Shown here in pieces: positions 1 to 10,515 of a stretch of 64,000 nucleotides of DNA. Made by a program: the position numbers and the translations under genes. The notes beneath the pieces are model-generated. The model was not told the DNA's origin. It ran no database searches and was given only the letters and a program-made list of their open reading frames with translations. Within the stretch, counting starts at the first letter, position 1. Each line of letters begins with the position of its first letter. Origin of the DNA: Ancylostoma caninum (Eukaryota; Nematoda; Chromadorea; Rhabditida; Ancylostomatidae); assembly GCA_037903475.1 (NCBI GenBank), contig JBAJFG010000597.1, forward strand, positions 496,001 through 560,000. Reading direction: 5' to 3'.

Positions 1-582
1 AATCTCCATAATTTTGATGATCAGAATGTTAGCAAAGCCCAAGTGACCCTTCCCACCAACTTGTAGGTAAAACGTTAGCAAAGCTATTTTGGTGACATTG
101 AATAGATGCATTCGTACAAAATGGTTGTCATATTCATATTCAGCTTATCGAGGAATCCCAGTAGACATGTCTCCACAGCGGGCAGAAGAGCGAAAAATCA
201 ATAAAATCGATAAATCAATTTTTCGTGCAAACTGGTTGCCATATGCGTGTTCCGTATTGAGAAACCCCATTAGACATGTCCTTGTCCATCCCGGAGCCAA
301 TATGGAAAAAATCGATGAAATCGATAAATCAATATTTCGTGCAAAGTGGTCGTCATATTCGTATTAAGTGTATTGAGAAACCACAGGAGACATGTCCCCA
401 CCGACCCCCGGACAAAAATAACGAAAAATCAATGAAATCAATATGGTCGATAAATCGATCGATAATCCCAGGTGCAAAGTGGCCTGTAAGCTCCACCGGC
501 CCGCGAAGGATGTGCATGCAGAATTTGGTCCGGATCGGTTCATCCTCCGCGATTTCTATTGATTACATACATACACACATCT
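1..582 (-). mobile_element. Helitron family I, partial copy with ~115-bp tandem core
   Basis: A non-coding repeat built of diverged units of about 110-120 bp. Each unit carries the landmarks 'agacatgtc', 'gcgaaaaatcaat' and 'gataaatc'. The block ends with 'tccaccggcc', 'tcggttcatcctccgcgat' and a short (ACAT)n tract. The same order is seen in the complete copies at 13657-14509 and 44592-45671, so this is the same family. The terminal hairpin/CTAG end lies off the left edge, and the 5' TC end (right side) is missing where the next element begins. The short overlapping reading frames inside come from the repeats and are not genes. Confidence 0.7.
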
Positions 583-1636
583 ATTAAACAAAGTGCCGTA
601 ACGGGGCTAGAGCGGCTAGAGATATGCGACGGCACCCGTAGACACCGGAATCTTGAGGCGCAGACCATGGGGCGAAATGGCCGATTTTTAGGGACTCAGA
701 CACATTCGTTTCGGGACTCGCAATCACGTCATTGCTGGCTCTCCCGCATGCACGAGGTAGTGATTTCATCACCTTCGCTGACGGTCTTGCAGCATAGGGG
801 TGAGGGAATGTTTACAAGCTTTCAGGCTGCACATTGTACGCAGCAGGAAAACCACCCTTCCACTGTTGCGACGATGTGGGCACTTCCAATAAGAAATGGG
901 CGGGTTTTATAAGAGCTGCAGCGTCTAGGAAGCTAAGGAGAGGCTGGACCCTACGCGGTCGCCTCAGCTGGTGGATGCTGCTGCTGTATCCCCTGCTGAA
1001 TTCTCGCAGCGATTCCTTAGTCACGAAATGCCGTTCGTTTTGAGAAAGCGTCTGCTCTAACACAGAGTAAAAGCCTCAATATATCAAGGCATGACATTGT
1101 GTAACCAATCAACAATATACGGATACGGGTCAAGCGATGGAGAAAGGGCCTGCCGCGACCCAGTGGTGTGAAGAACGTCAGGATACGAGTTCACTTTGGT
1201 CCGATAGTGCTGAGAATGCCGGGATGCGAGAAAGCCCCTGTAGAACGGATCCGGCTTGCCTTAAATGTGAAGAAGGCGCCAGAATGCAGGCGCTCAGATG
1301 GAGGAAGGGCCCGCCACGGTACGGTTCAGCCAACGGAATGGGTTCATTGTGGCCTAACAGTGAAGATGACGCCGGACTACGGTCCACCGATGGAAGAAGG
1401 CCCGCTGCGGCCCAGTAGTGCGGAAAACACTCGGATACGATTTTGGAGAACACGTCTGCGTTCGCCCGTAGTGAGGATTACACACGAATACGCCATACAA
1501 TGGAGAACGGACTTCTCATATTCATACTCAACTCATAAGAAGGACTTCATGTTTGGGCCCATGGCTGCCCCACCCCACTCTCTAGCGTCCCGAAGGGGCG
1601 CTAGTACATACAAACCTTCACTTTTATATATACAGA
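583..1636 (-). mobile_element. Helitron family III, short-array copy
   Basis: Homologous to 8651-10515: both begin at 'atctattaaacaaag', share a leader (about 600-1080), then run into ~60-bp core units. Read on the minus strand, the right end is A followed by TCTGTATATATAAAAG, a Helitron-style 5' TC end, then a hairpin-forming block around 'ctagcg.ccc.aggggcgctag' (1585-1615). I could not find a clean CTRR 3' end near 583, so that boundary is approximate. No Rep/helicase coding is present, so it would be non-autonomous. Confidence 0.6.
1137..1440. repeat. 60-bp core minisatellite, short version
   Basis: About five units of the 60-bp core, recognisable by 'cgatggag.aagg.cc', 'cagtggtgtga' and 'gaacgtcaggata'. 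The block matches only the distal variant units at about 10075-10470 of the other copy, including the rare variants 'ttcactttggtccgatagtg' and 'cccctgtagaac'. Confidence 0.75.
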
Positions 1637-2054
1637 TTGAACGGTTATTTAGCGCGGCTGCGTGACAAGAGGTACGCTGCTGAGCTGTGATTGGTTGTTT
1701 CATGCACGCGTCGCGGCTGCAGCCGTCGAAGGTTCCGGCGGTTCTGCGGGGAAACGAACAAGTTTTCTAAGCTTGAATAGGACATGTAAATGCGACCGCA
1801 GCCAAAAAACTGTGGAGGAGGTCGCCACCGATGTCATTCATCAAGCTGAACTTGAGACGCATACGCATGCGGCGCGGTCGCGTCGCGGCGTACGTTTTGA
1901 CCGCCACGCATTTGGTGCAACGATAACGCTTTCACAACGTACGCCACGGACCTTCACTCCCAATGCAGTTGAATATTGACACTGCTCATGATGTTGGAGG
2001 CAACCACCAAAAGATAACTATTACTTGGGAATAAAGAATGAAAAAGTAATAGGA

Positions 2055-2055
<1 letters not shown>
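1637..2055. other. unassigned stretch
   Basis: A moderately GC-rich stretch with an open frame of 105 codons on the plus strand (1662-1979). It shows no recognisable motif, signal peptide or splice support. I see no gene or repeat signature I can defend. Confidence 0.3.

Positions 2056-2057
<2 letters not shown>

Positions 2058-2136
<79 letters not shown>
2058..2136. repeat. (TA)n microsatellite
   Basis: A pure TA dinucleotide run of about 80 bp directly in front of a Helitron-like TC end. Confidence 0.95.
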
Positions 2137-2139
<3 letters not shown>

Positions 2140-4378
2140 TCCTATATAAAGACTGGTAAGGGTCCAGATTTTTCTGGCGTCAGACCATGAGAGTCTTGTG
2201 AAATCTTTTGTGCAGTGCAGTGCATAGACAATGGTGGAGGGAGAGATGCGCAGACGTCATACGAAAAACCGATTTATGGAGCGAGATGAGACTAGATCTT
2301 CGCGGGACCCGCAATTTCGAAATCCTTGCACAGTGACTGTCCTACGCTAGCGGTCTCACAGGCAACCGATGAGACAGAGCTAGCAAGGCTTTAAGGCCGC
2401 ACATTATACGGAGCAGGATAGCCACTGCTCTTCACTCAAAACCAACTGCTGCACCGCAGATCATCATGAGCGAGATTCGTGTGCGGCCTGGGAGCTCTCT
2501 AGGCCCAGTGCAGCGGTGGCATCCGCCGCACTTCCCACATGCCCTCGTCTTAGCATCCGTCTGAAAACTCTGAGCGATTCTGCAGCTACGGAAGAGATTC
2601 CAGTTGTACACTCACATGCATAGAAAAAGTGCGTCATTACAGACCACTGTGACACTTCCTGTGATCAAGTATGTAATTATTCAAATTTTCTGGATAACTC
2701 CTAACTTCCCCCAATGTTCTCGAGATTTACAAAGGGTAAGGACGCACGGACGATAGGTGTGCCAGGGGCAAATAGTGACAGATACCGTTATATCGATGGA
2801 GTAGGGGTCGTACTGTGACTGGACGTTGCGGAAAAGCAAGGATACGGGTTCGCAGATGGAGGAGGGGTCTGACATGGCCCAGGTGTGAGGAACACCAACA
2901 TTCTGGTAAACTGAAGGGAGGATGGGTCTGCTGTGGCCTTAAAGTTAAGGGAACGCGAGCATTCGGTTCTAACGAAGGGGGTCTTCTGGGGCCTAAAAGT
3001 TAGGGGAACTCCAAGATACGGGTACGCAGATGGAGGAGGGGGTGCGTTGTGGTCTGAAAATGTGGGGAACGCCAAGATACGGGTTCGCTGGCATAGGAGA
3101 GGTCTGCTGTGCCCCTGGTGCGAGGAACGCCAGAATATGGGCCTGTTGTAGCCAAAACTGTGAGAATGACAGGATACGGTTATGCAGATGGAAAGGTGGC
3201 TCAGTTGTTAAAAACGCCAGCATTCGGGTGCATCGAAGAGGGGATAAGTCTGCTGTGGCCTGAAAGCTAAGCGAACTCCAGGATACGGATTCCTGCGTGG
3301 TGGAGGGGATGTGCTGTGGTCCAAAAATGTGGAGAAAGCCAAAATACGGGTTCGCTGGTGTGGGAGAGGTCCGCTGTGCCCCAGGTGCGAGGAACGCCAA
3401 AATATGGGTCGGTTGTGGCCAAAACTTTGGGAATGCCAGGATGCGGTTATGACGATGGAGTGCGGGGCCGCTGTGGCCCGGGTGTGAGGAACACCAGGAT
3501 ATGGGGTACAATGAAGCGGGATGAGTCTGGTTGTGCCCTAAAGGTGTGGGAATCCAGTATGCGGTTATGCCGATGGTGGAGAGGTCCGCTTTCACCCAAT
3601 TGTGAGGAACGAGAAGATACTGTTGACGGATGGAAGAGGGGTCCGTTGGCCCAAGTGTGAGGAATAAAAGAATTCGAGTTCACCGATGGAAGATGGATCT
3701 GCTTTGCCCTAAAGTGTGGGAATCCCAGGGTCATGCCGATGGAATAGGGGTCCGCTGTGGCCCAGGTGTGAGGAACACCAGCATTCTGGTCCACCGAAGG
3801 AGGAATGGGTCTGCTGGGGCCTGAAAATTGAGAGAACTCCAGGATACGGGTTCGTGGATGGAGGAGGGGCTGCGCTGTGGTCTAAAAATGTAGGGAACTT
3901 CAATGTAGGGGTTCGCGGGTATAAGAGAGGTCCGCTGTGGTCCAGGTGCTAGGAACGCCAGAATGTGGGTCTGATGTCTGCTTAATGTTTGGGAATGCCA
4001 GGATGCGGTTATGCCGATGGAGGAGAGGTCCGCTTTGGCCCAGGTGTGAATAACTGTGTGAATAGCTCAAATGGCAGGAAACGCGCCTTAAAGGAAGATG
4101 TTCGTCCAACAACAATCTCAACTTGAATTACTTCGAGTTCTTAATTACACTGTGTCGGTTACAGCAAATAGTCGACAGTTACTAGATTCATGTAAATGAT
4201 AGGCACGCGCAGAGTTGAGGATGACTAGCCATGGTAGGTGACATTTGGAAAGTGCGGTGACAACAAACGAGGGATGTATCATTGCATCGGAAAGTGAATT
4301 TACATGGTGATGTGTAAAAAGAGTGCTCGAGCAAGGCGCATACAAGAAGTCCGGAGTTGGCTAGGCGGCCAGACTGTA
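2137..4378 (+). mobile_element. Helitron family II-like, long degenerate copy
   Basis: It starts with A followed by TCCTCCTATATAAAGAC, a Helitron-style 5' end that recurs at 25751. It then holds a leader also found at 25743-26440, a diverged ~60-bp core array (2815-4060), and a decayed form of the family II 3' hairpin at about 4349-4378 ('aagtccgg' ... 'cggccagactg'). Compare the intact hairpin at 6208-6244. There is no coding capacity. Assignment of both ends to one element is inference. Confidence 0.5.
2815..4060. repeat. diverged ~60-bp minisatellite with higher-order structure
   Basis: About 20 units of 55-65 bp. The consensus landmarks are 'ggatacgggttcg', 'gatggaggaggggtc', 'gctgtggccc' and 'tgtgaggaacgcca'. 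Distinct unit types recur in the same order: the 'gaactccaggatacgg' type at about 3010, 3277 and 3836, each followed by an 'aatgtgg(g)gaa' unit, a 'gagaggtc' unit and a 'gccaaaac/tgcttaatg' unit. The spacing is 267 and then 559 bp, so blocks of several units have been duplicated. Open frames on both strands are by-products. Confidence 0.85.
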
Positions 4379-4537
4379 GAATACACGCAACTGATAAGGA
4401 GAATTTCGTACTTAAACTCAATTAATTAGTATTTTCGCTTTTATTTCAATTTCCTAAGGATTTCATAGGCGCGAAACTTTTGCACCTACCTCAAGTGGCT
4501 GCTCCACCCCACTTTCTAGCGACCCGTAGGGGCGCTA

Positions 4538-4575
<38 letters not shown>
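4379..4575 (-). mobile_element. Helitron family III 5'-end fragment plus (TA)n
   Basis: 4489-4540 carries 'ggctgctccaccccac' and the hairpin-forming 'ctagcgacccgtaggggcgctag', the same block as 1565-1615 and (inverted) 57005-57045. It then runs into a (TA)n tract at 4541-4575. The rest of 4379-4488 is unassigned. Confidence 0.5.
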
Positions 4576-4578
<3 letters not shown>

Positions 4579-4842
4579 TGGCGGACGCAGGGGGGGGGCG
4601 CGCCCCCCCCCGAGAATGGGTCGCCAAATTTTCGAAATTACTTTACAATACAAATAAAAATCTTGTGTTAGTTTATTTTTAATTGTTTATTTTTATTATT
4701 ATTTTTAATATATTTTTTATTTATTGTTTATTATTATAATTAATATTATTATTAATTTTATTTTCCGTCTGGGTCCCCAAAACGGCGGAGACCCCACTTT
4801 TCTTCCCACGCCCCCCCTCCCGCCCACTTTCTGCGTCCGCCA

Positions 4843-4845
<3 letters not shown>
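4576..4845. mobile_element. hAT-like MITE, CAGTGGCGGACGCAG ends
   Basis: A 270-bp element with terminal inverted repeats CAGTGGCGGACGCAG / CTGCGTCCGCCACTG, followed inward by G-rich and C-rich runs and an AT-rich centre. It sits inside a (TA)n tract, so the 8-bp flanking match (atatatat) is uninformative. CAGTGGCGGA-type ends are common among hAT-like MITEs of many animals. A second, diverged copy lies at about 13627-13656 plus 14510-14670, split by a Helitron. Confidence 0.75.

Positions 4846-4885
<40 letters not shown>
4846..4885. repeat. (TA)n microsatellite, right of the MITE
   Basis: A continuation of the TA tract that the MITE interrupts at 4576-4845. Confidence 0.9.
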
Positions 4886-4887
<2 letters not shown>

Positions 4888-6243
4888 TGACTTATAATAA
4901 CGGGCTTAGTCTGTCTGTCACGTGTGTGTGTCAGTGTGTGTGAAACGAAATTCGAGGGCGTGGCCTAGAGTGAAGAAAATGTTCTACACCGGGTCCACTG
5001 TTGCTGTAGGAGTGCGCCGGCGTCCAAAAGTGGGGAAACGCCTAGAGTCGGGTCCGACGGTGTGATAAAGGTGCGCCGGCGTCCAAAAGTGGGGAAACGC
5101 CTGGAGTCGGGTCCGACGGTGTGATAAAGGTGCGCCGGCGTCCAAAAGTGGGGAAACGCCTGGAGTCGGGTCCGACGGTGTGATAAAGGTGCGCCGGCGT
5201 CCAAAAGTGGGGAAACGCCTGGATAAGTCGGGTCGGGTCCGACGGTGTGATAAGGGTGCGCCGGCGTCCAAAAGTGGGGAAACGCCTGGAGTCGGGTCCG
5301 AAGGTGTGATAAGGGTGCGCCGGCGTCCAAAAGTGGGGAAACGCCTGGAGTCGGGTCCGAAGGTGTGATAAGGGTGCGCCGGCGTCCAAAAGTGGGGAAA
5401 CGCCTGGAGTCGGGTCCGACGGTGTGATAAAGGTGCGCCGGCGTCCAAAAGTGGGGAAACGCCTGGAGTCGGGTCCAACGGTGCGATAAAGGTGCGCCGG
5501 CGTCCAAAAGTGGGGAAACGCCTGGAGTCGGGTCCGACGGTGTGATAAGGGTGCGCCGGCGTCCAAAAGTGGGGAAACGCCTGGAGTCGGGTCCAACGGT
5601 GTGATAAGGGTGCGCCGGCATCCAAAAGTGGGGAAACGCCTGGAGTCGGGTCCGAAGGTGTGATAAGGGTGCGCCGGCGTCCAAAAGTGGGGAAACGCCT
5701 GGAGTCGGGTCCAACGGTGTGATAAGGGTGCGCCGGCTCCCACAAGTAATAGGAATTCGCTATGCGGGTCTATTCCTGCATGAGGGGTACGCTTATCCTG
5801 TTTCGGCGAACCCTCCTACCTAAATCACTTAGATGTACATTGTTTCCTTTCGTATCCGTGCTCTCTTCCCATTCCGTTTGTATCTGAATGGACCACTCCT
5901 TCCTTTCCGTTTATATACACCGGTGGACCCTTATCACTTGAATTACAACAACAACCAGTTGAGCATAAACCATTTCAAGATAACATTTGCACTGAATTGG
6001 TTACACTCAATAATTCACGGCCACTAAATTCGCTCATAGGGAAGAGCATAACTTCGTTCATATGGGGGAAAGCTACCACATACGTGATCAAGGGCTTCTC
6101 AGGAAAGCGATAGAACTGCGTGGAAGGATGCAGATTTTATCAATCCATTTACACTTTTATGTTTGCTTTCGATGTGCAGTATGCGAGCGAAGCGAGCACC
6201 AATAGAAGTCTGGAAGTCCGGCGTTAGCCGGACGGCCAGACTG

Positions 6244-6244
<1 letters not shown>
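4886..6244 (+). mobile_element. Helitron family II with 59-bp core array
   Basis: The left edge is A followed by TCATGACTTATAATAACGG after the TA tract. The core array of 59-bp units lies at 4985-5735. The right end has 'gcgagcgaagcgagc', then the hairpin AGTCTGG-aa-GTCCGGC-gtta-GCCGGAC-gg-CCAGACT, then CTGG followed by T. A hairpin close to a CTRR end followed by T is the classical Helitron 3' signature. Four 3' ends of this kind are in the window (also 28131, 34042 and 35521). No Rep/helicase frame is present, so it would be non-autonomous. Confidence 0.72.
4985..5735. repeat. 59-bp tandem array (about 12.5 units)
   Basis: A nearly homogeneous array. The unit contains 'gtcgggtccgacggtgtgat', 'aaggtgcgccggcgtcc' and 'aaaagtggggaaacgcctgg'. 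One unit near 5220 has a small insertion. The period of 59 is not a multiple of 3 and the minus strand lacks stops in all frames, so three overlapping minus frames of 230-250 codons appear that are artefacts. Related short arrays sit at 34360-34560 (inverted) and 35275-35395. Confidence 0.95.

Positions 6245-6300
<56 letters not shown>
6245..6300. repeat. (TA)n microsatellite between Helitron end and receptor exon
   Basis: About 28 TA pairs lying directly between the Helitron 3' terminus (CTGG|T) and the last readable codons of the chemoreceptor exon on the minus strand. Confidence 0.95.
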
Positions 6301-6301
<1 letters not shown>

Positions 6302-7586
6302 GTAACTTTTTACATTCGTTTCAATCAGAGCAACGAAAAAAAACCCACTCGTTTTGATTCTCCTCAATAAGTGAACAGCTAGGGTGTAGATAAGCACACT
6401 AATTACATTAACGGCGAACCCAACATTGTTCAGCAGCATAAATGCAACAGTGCCGTATCCTTGGATGATGGAACACCGTACAAGTCTGAAACTAGCAATC
6501 AACACACAATAATTTCGGAATCATAAGAGAAAGACAGTCACAATTTCGTGCTGTTCAACGAAATGCTACATAGGTAAGATAATGCATGCCACTCAATACT
6601 TGATAAGACATCAGCGATACAGATGCTGTTGTGCACTCACTTTAAGTTTCAGACATATGAACCCTCAGTAATGAGGTAGAACTTACCCATCTGTTCTCTC
6701 TGAGAAAGCCCACACTAAAAGATATGTCGTATGTGCCAAGGGCAGGAGCATGTGGCACGTGAGGTAGGTGTAGGGCACTGTCTGGAGGAAGCGATACCTA
6801 GATATTAATAGAAATCATTCGTATCTATGAGGAATGTTTGCATCTATGACTTTATGTTGGAGAACTAATTGTAAGTAAAAAAATTTTGAAGAACACATTA
6901 AAAAACAAAAAAAACGAGAACACATCATTGTTTGCAAGTGAATTCACAGTATATGAATGCGCAATTTCATGCTAGCCTTCTAGTAGAGCAAATGTAAACG
7001 TAAACATTGTTTCCACAGTATTTTCATGTGTACTGTTGATTTAGTGGAGTTAGAGAACCTGAAATAGTAAAAAAAACGGGGATTGAAATCTGATTTGAAT
7101 AATCTTTGATCCTTCCGAATTTTAGGATCACCATTCTCCCGAATTCGACCATAATCATCAGAATCGTACGAATTTGCACAAGCACTAGCAACAAAATGTC
7201 TCTGGGTAGTATGTGAATTACAAGGAGACACGTCCCACATGAATGCGCAACAAATTGTTTGGCGCGGATAAATTCAACGCTCTTAAATTTAAAAAAATAT
7301 CACCTCAAAGGAAGCACTATGGCAATCAGACGATCGACGCCAAGGTTTAGAATCAGCAAAGTCCCAAATACATCACCAATCATCGGTACTACTTCCAAAT
7401 AGAGGCAGCTGGACTGTGGCATCAATGCTAAGACAGACCCATCAACAGATGTCTTAAACCTTGGACAGTGTACTTTGCTTACTGTTTGTGAAGTACTGAT
7501 AGATGAAGGGATATTGACCGATATCATGTAGTAAGTCAGCAATGCAGCAACTGGCAATGAGTAGGTGGCACGGCGACTTCATTCTC
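6301..7586 (-). CDS. Srsx-type nematode chemoreceptor GPCR, 3'-truncated
   Basis: Four exons read in one frame with canonical junctions: 7586-7483 (acceptor TTTTTCAG, donor GTAAGC), 7427-7304 (acceptor GTCTTAG, donor GTGATA), 6797-6687 (acceptor ATATCTAG, donor GTAAGT) and 6485 to about 6301 (acceptor GTTTCAG). Codon phases match at each join. The protein starts at the first intracellular loop/TM2 (MKSPCHLLIASCCIADLLHD), followed by TM3 ending in LGVDRLIAIVLPLRYRFL, the DRL/I-plus-PLRY signature of the Srsx family. TM4 (YTYLTCHMLLPLAHTTYLLV) and TM5 (VGFAVNVISVLIYTLAVHLL) come next. Family receptors are seven-pass plasma-membrane proteins of sensory neurons with unknown ligands. TM1 and start codon were not found upstream. 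TM6-TM7 are absent: the reading runs into (TA)n and a Helitron. It is either a pseudogene or a gene with distant outer exons. Confidence 0.75.
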
Positions 7587-7907
7587 CTGAAAAATTCTAG
7601 CTTGTCGCATTTTCAGCGAGAAGCTCAAAACGTCGTTGAAGTGCGGGTTATCGTGTTCCTACGAAGTTAGTGATTGTCTTTACGAATTGTTTATTTTATT
7701 GTTGCAGGAGTGCTAATCGAATGAAATTGGAATATATGTGCGCCTTCGGCGCAAGAAATGAATTAATAAAATGAAACCTGCACCCATATGCCCATATTTG
7801 CGCATAATTGTATGCAGTCGGATTTTTGAGCTGTGTAGCTGCACCTACACATCCATGGATGACGCTGTCACGAACGAAAATCTTTCTGACAGAATCGACA
7901 TACACAT

Positions 7908-8071
7908 ATAGGAAACTCCAAACGTACGCAGACAAGAGTCGAGATCGCGGCGCAGCTCTCATGGATAGAGACGCAGGCGCACATTATGCTGAGCTCCCGT
8001 GACTCTGCCCAAGAGAGCCGCGCCGCGGTCCTGACTCTTGACTGCGTCCGTTTGGAGTTCTCTGTAATTAC
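7908..8071. repeat. ~164-bp foldback (palindromic) repeat
   Basis: Two arms of about 70 bp pair with each other: 'gaactccaaacg.acgcag.c' and 'aagagtc..ga.cgcggcgc' on the left are found inverted on the right ('gactcttgactgcgtccgtt'). The loop is roughly 18 nt around 'attatgctgagct'. It could be a small foldback transposon, and no target duplication is clear. Confidence 0.7.
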
Positions 8072-8650
8072 AGACACTTCAAGAAACCAGGAGTTTCATC
8101 TAAACTTACAATACTTATTCAAACTTTTCAATTTCAACGAGCAGGCTCGCGAAATTGAAAACACGCAACTGCTGCAGAAGTGGTGCAATCCACTCTCACG
8201 TCCCACGCAGCATCCGAGGCACGTAACGAACTGTCAGAGCTCTGTTTTGGCTCCACGTCGTTGGAGGACAGAGGAGTCTCGTTGTCGTATGTATCCCGGA
8301 CGGAACCGCTGCTCGTTTACCAGAAGAGGAGAACGAAGAAAACAAAGTTCTGCCAAAATTCTTGTTGATTACTATCTGGTTGATTTCTTGCTACCAGACA
8401 AGGTAGATGCATTGAAGCTCAATAATCGCTTCTTAGGAGCAGTCCATCTGGACAGAAACTCAACTCTTGCGGCTTTATTAAGCCTGACCACCAATTTGCT
8501 TGGCTTGATCTGGATTTCGTTCAATATACCACCTTCTGAGAAAAATTAAGCGTTGACACGAGGGTGGTTTGAAATGTTTTCGGAATGACGATCAAAGATT
8601 AAGTGTTTCCCAAACATTTCTATGCCGTTGTATTGGGAAATCCTCTATAT
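8072..8650. other. unassigned stretch upstream of Helitron
   Basis: There is an open frame on the plus strand to 8549 ending in a weakly hydrophobic run, but no splice or motif support. I see nothing here I can name. Confidence 0.25.
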
Positions 8651-10515
8651 GGATCTATTAAACAAAGCGCCGTAAGAGGGCTAGAGCAGCTAGAGATGCG
8701 CGGGGGCACTCATAGACACCGCATTCTTGAGGCGCAGACTGTGAGGCGAAATGGCCGATTTTTAGAGACTCAGACACATTCGTTTAGGGGTGAGGGAGTG
8801 TTTACAAGCTTTCAGGCTGCACAATGTGGGCAGCAGGAAAACCACCCTTCCACTGTTGCGACGATGCACGCACTTCCAAGGAAAGAAGGAGTGAGTTTTA
8901 TGAGAGCCTCAGCGTCTAGGAAGCTAAGGAGAGGTTGCACCTACGCGGTCGCCCCAGCAGGTGGGTTGAATTGTGGCAGCGATTCCTTCGTCACGACATT
9001 AGTTCGTTTCGAGAAAGTGTCTCCACTAACACAGAGTGAAAGCTTCAATATATCGATGGTGTAGGGGATGCGAGTATACGGATCCACCGATGGAGAAAGG
9101 GCCCGTCGTGGCCCAGTGGAGTGGGAAACGCCAGGATATGTGTCCGTCGACAGAGGACGGGTCCGCCGTAGCCAAGAACGGGTCCGCCGTAGCCAAGTGG
9201 TGTGATGAACGCCAGGATACGGGTCCGTCGACAGAAGGGGGTGGGTTTTATGAGAGCCTCAGCGTCTAGGAAGCTAAGGAGAGGTTGGACCTACGCGGTC
9301 GCTCCAGCAGGTGGATGCTATTGCCGCATCCCCTGTTGAATTGTGGCAGCGATTTCTTCGTCACGACATTCGTTCGTTTCGAGAAAGTGTTTGCACTAAC
9401 ACAGAGTGAAAGCCTCAATATACCAATGGTGTAGGAGATGCCAGGACACAGGTCTACCGATGGAGAAAGGGCCCGCCATGGCCCAGTGGTGTGGGTGATG
9501 CGAGGATACGGGTCCACCGATGGAGAAAGGGCCCGCCGTGGCCCAGTGGTGTGGGGGACGTCAGAACACAGGTCCGTCGACAGAGGACGGGTCCGCCGTG
9601 GCCCAGTGGTGTGGGGAACGCCAAGACACGGGTCCACCGATATAGACAGGGCCCGCCATGGCCCAGTGGTGTGGCGGATGCTAGGATACGGGTCCACCGA
9701 TAGAGAACGGGTCCGCGTGGCCCAGTGTTGTGGAGGACGTCAGGATGCGGATCTACCAGTGGCGAAAGGGCCCGCCATGACGCTGTGGTGTGGGGGACGT
9801 CAGAATACGGGTCCGTCGACAGAAGACGGTCCGCCGTAGCCAAGAACGGGTCCGCTTGGCCCAGTGATGTAGGGGGACGTCAGGATACGGCTCCACCGAT
9901 GGAGAAAGGGCCCGCCGGGTCTCATTGATGTGGGGGACGCCAGGATACGGGTCCACGAGGAAGGATCCGCCTTTGCTCAACAGTGTGGAGAACACCAGGA
10001 TACGGCTCCGTAGAGGGAGGAAGGGTCCGCCGCGGCCCTACAGTGAGAAAATCGCGAGAACGCCGGTCCACCGATGGAGGAAGGACCCGTCGTAGCCCAA
10101 TGGTGTGAAGAACGTCAGTATACAGGTTCACTTTGGTCCGATAGTGTTGAGAATGCTTGGGATGCGAGCACGCCCCTGTAGAACGTATCCGGCTTGCCCT
10201 AACTGTGAAAAAGGTGCCATAATGCGGGCGCTCAGATGGAGGAAGGGCCCGCCGTGACCCATTGGTGAGGATAACACCAGGACACGGGTCGGCCAATATA
10301 GGATTGGTCCGCGATGACTCAATAAAGTGGAGAATACCAGGATGCGGTTCCGCCGAAAGCGAACGGGTTCATTGTGGCCTGACGGTGTAGATGACGCCAG
10401 AACAAGGGTCCACCGACGGATGAAAGCCCGCTGCGACTCAGCAGTGCGGAAAACACTTGAATACGGTTTCGCTTTGGTTCAATATTGTGAGGGACGGCAG
10501 GATACAGTTATTACG
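8651..10515 (-). mobile_element. Helitron family III, long-array copy
   Basis: It starts at 'atctattaaacaaagcgccg', exactly where the copy at 583 starts, and shares that copy's leader and its distal core variants. Between them it has about 1 kb of extra core units. Part of the leader (about 8890-9060) is repeated at about 9245-9425, so leader and array have been duplicated together. I could not identify the right (5') terminus. No coding capacity. Confidence 0.6.
9420..10470. repeat. 60-bp tandem array
   Basis: Units of exactly 60 bp from 9421 to about 9720 ('ggtccaccgatggagaaagg', 'gcccgcc.tggcccagtggt', 'gtggggaacgccaggata'), then increasingly diverged units to 10470. A first shorter block is at 9060-9240. 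Because 60 is divisible by 3, long frames stay open on both strands (for example 9438-9839 plus, 9266-9697 minus). They are artefacts. Confidence 0.95.

Noticed and set aside
2788..3952. Many frames of 60-200 codons on both strands
   Set aside because: By-products of the diverged ~60-bp array; they do not share one frame or codon pattern.
4965..5745. Three overlapping minus-strand frames of 233-253 codons with Pro/Arg/His-rich repeats
   Set aside because: They are translations of the 59-bp tandem array. All three minus frames are stop-free only because the unit lacks stops in every phase, and the array belongs to a Helitron.
9266..9995. Long repetitive frames on both strands (for example 9438-9839 plus, 9266-9697 minus)
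   Set aside because: The 60-bp period is divisible by 3, so any open unit stays open. No conserved protein is encoded.
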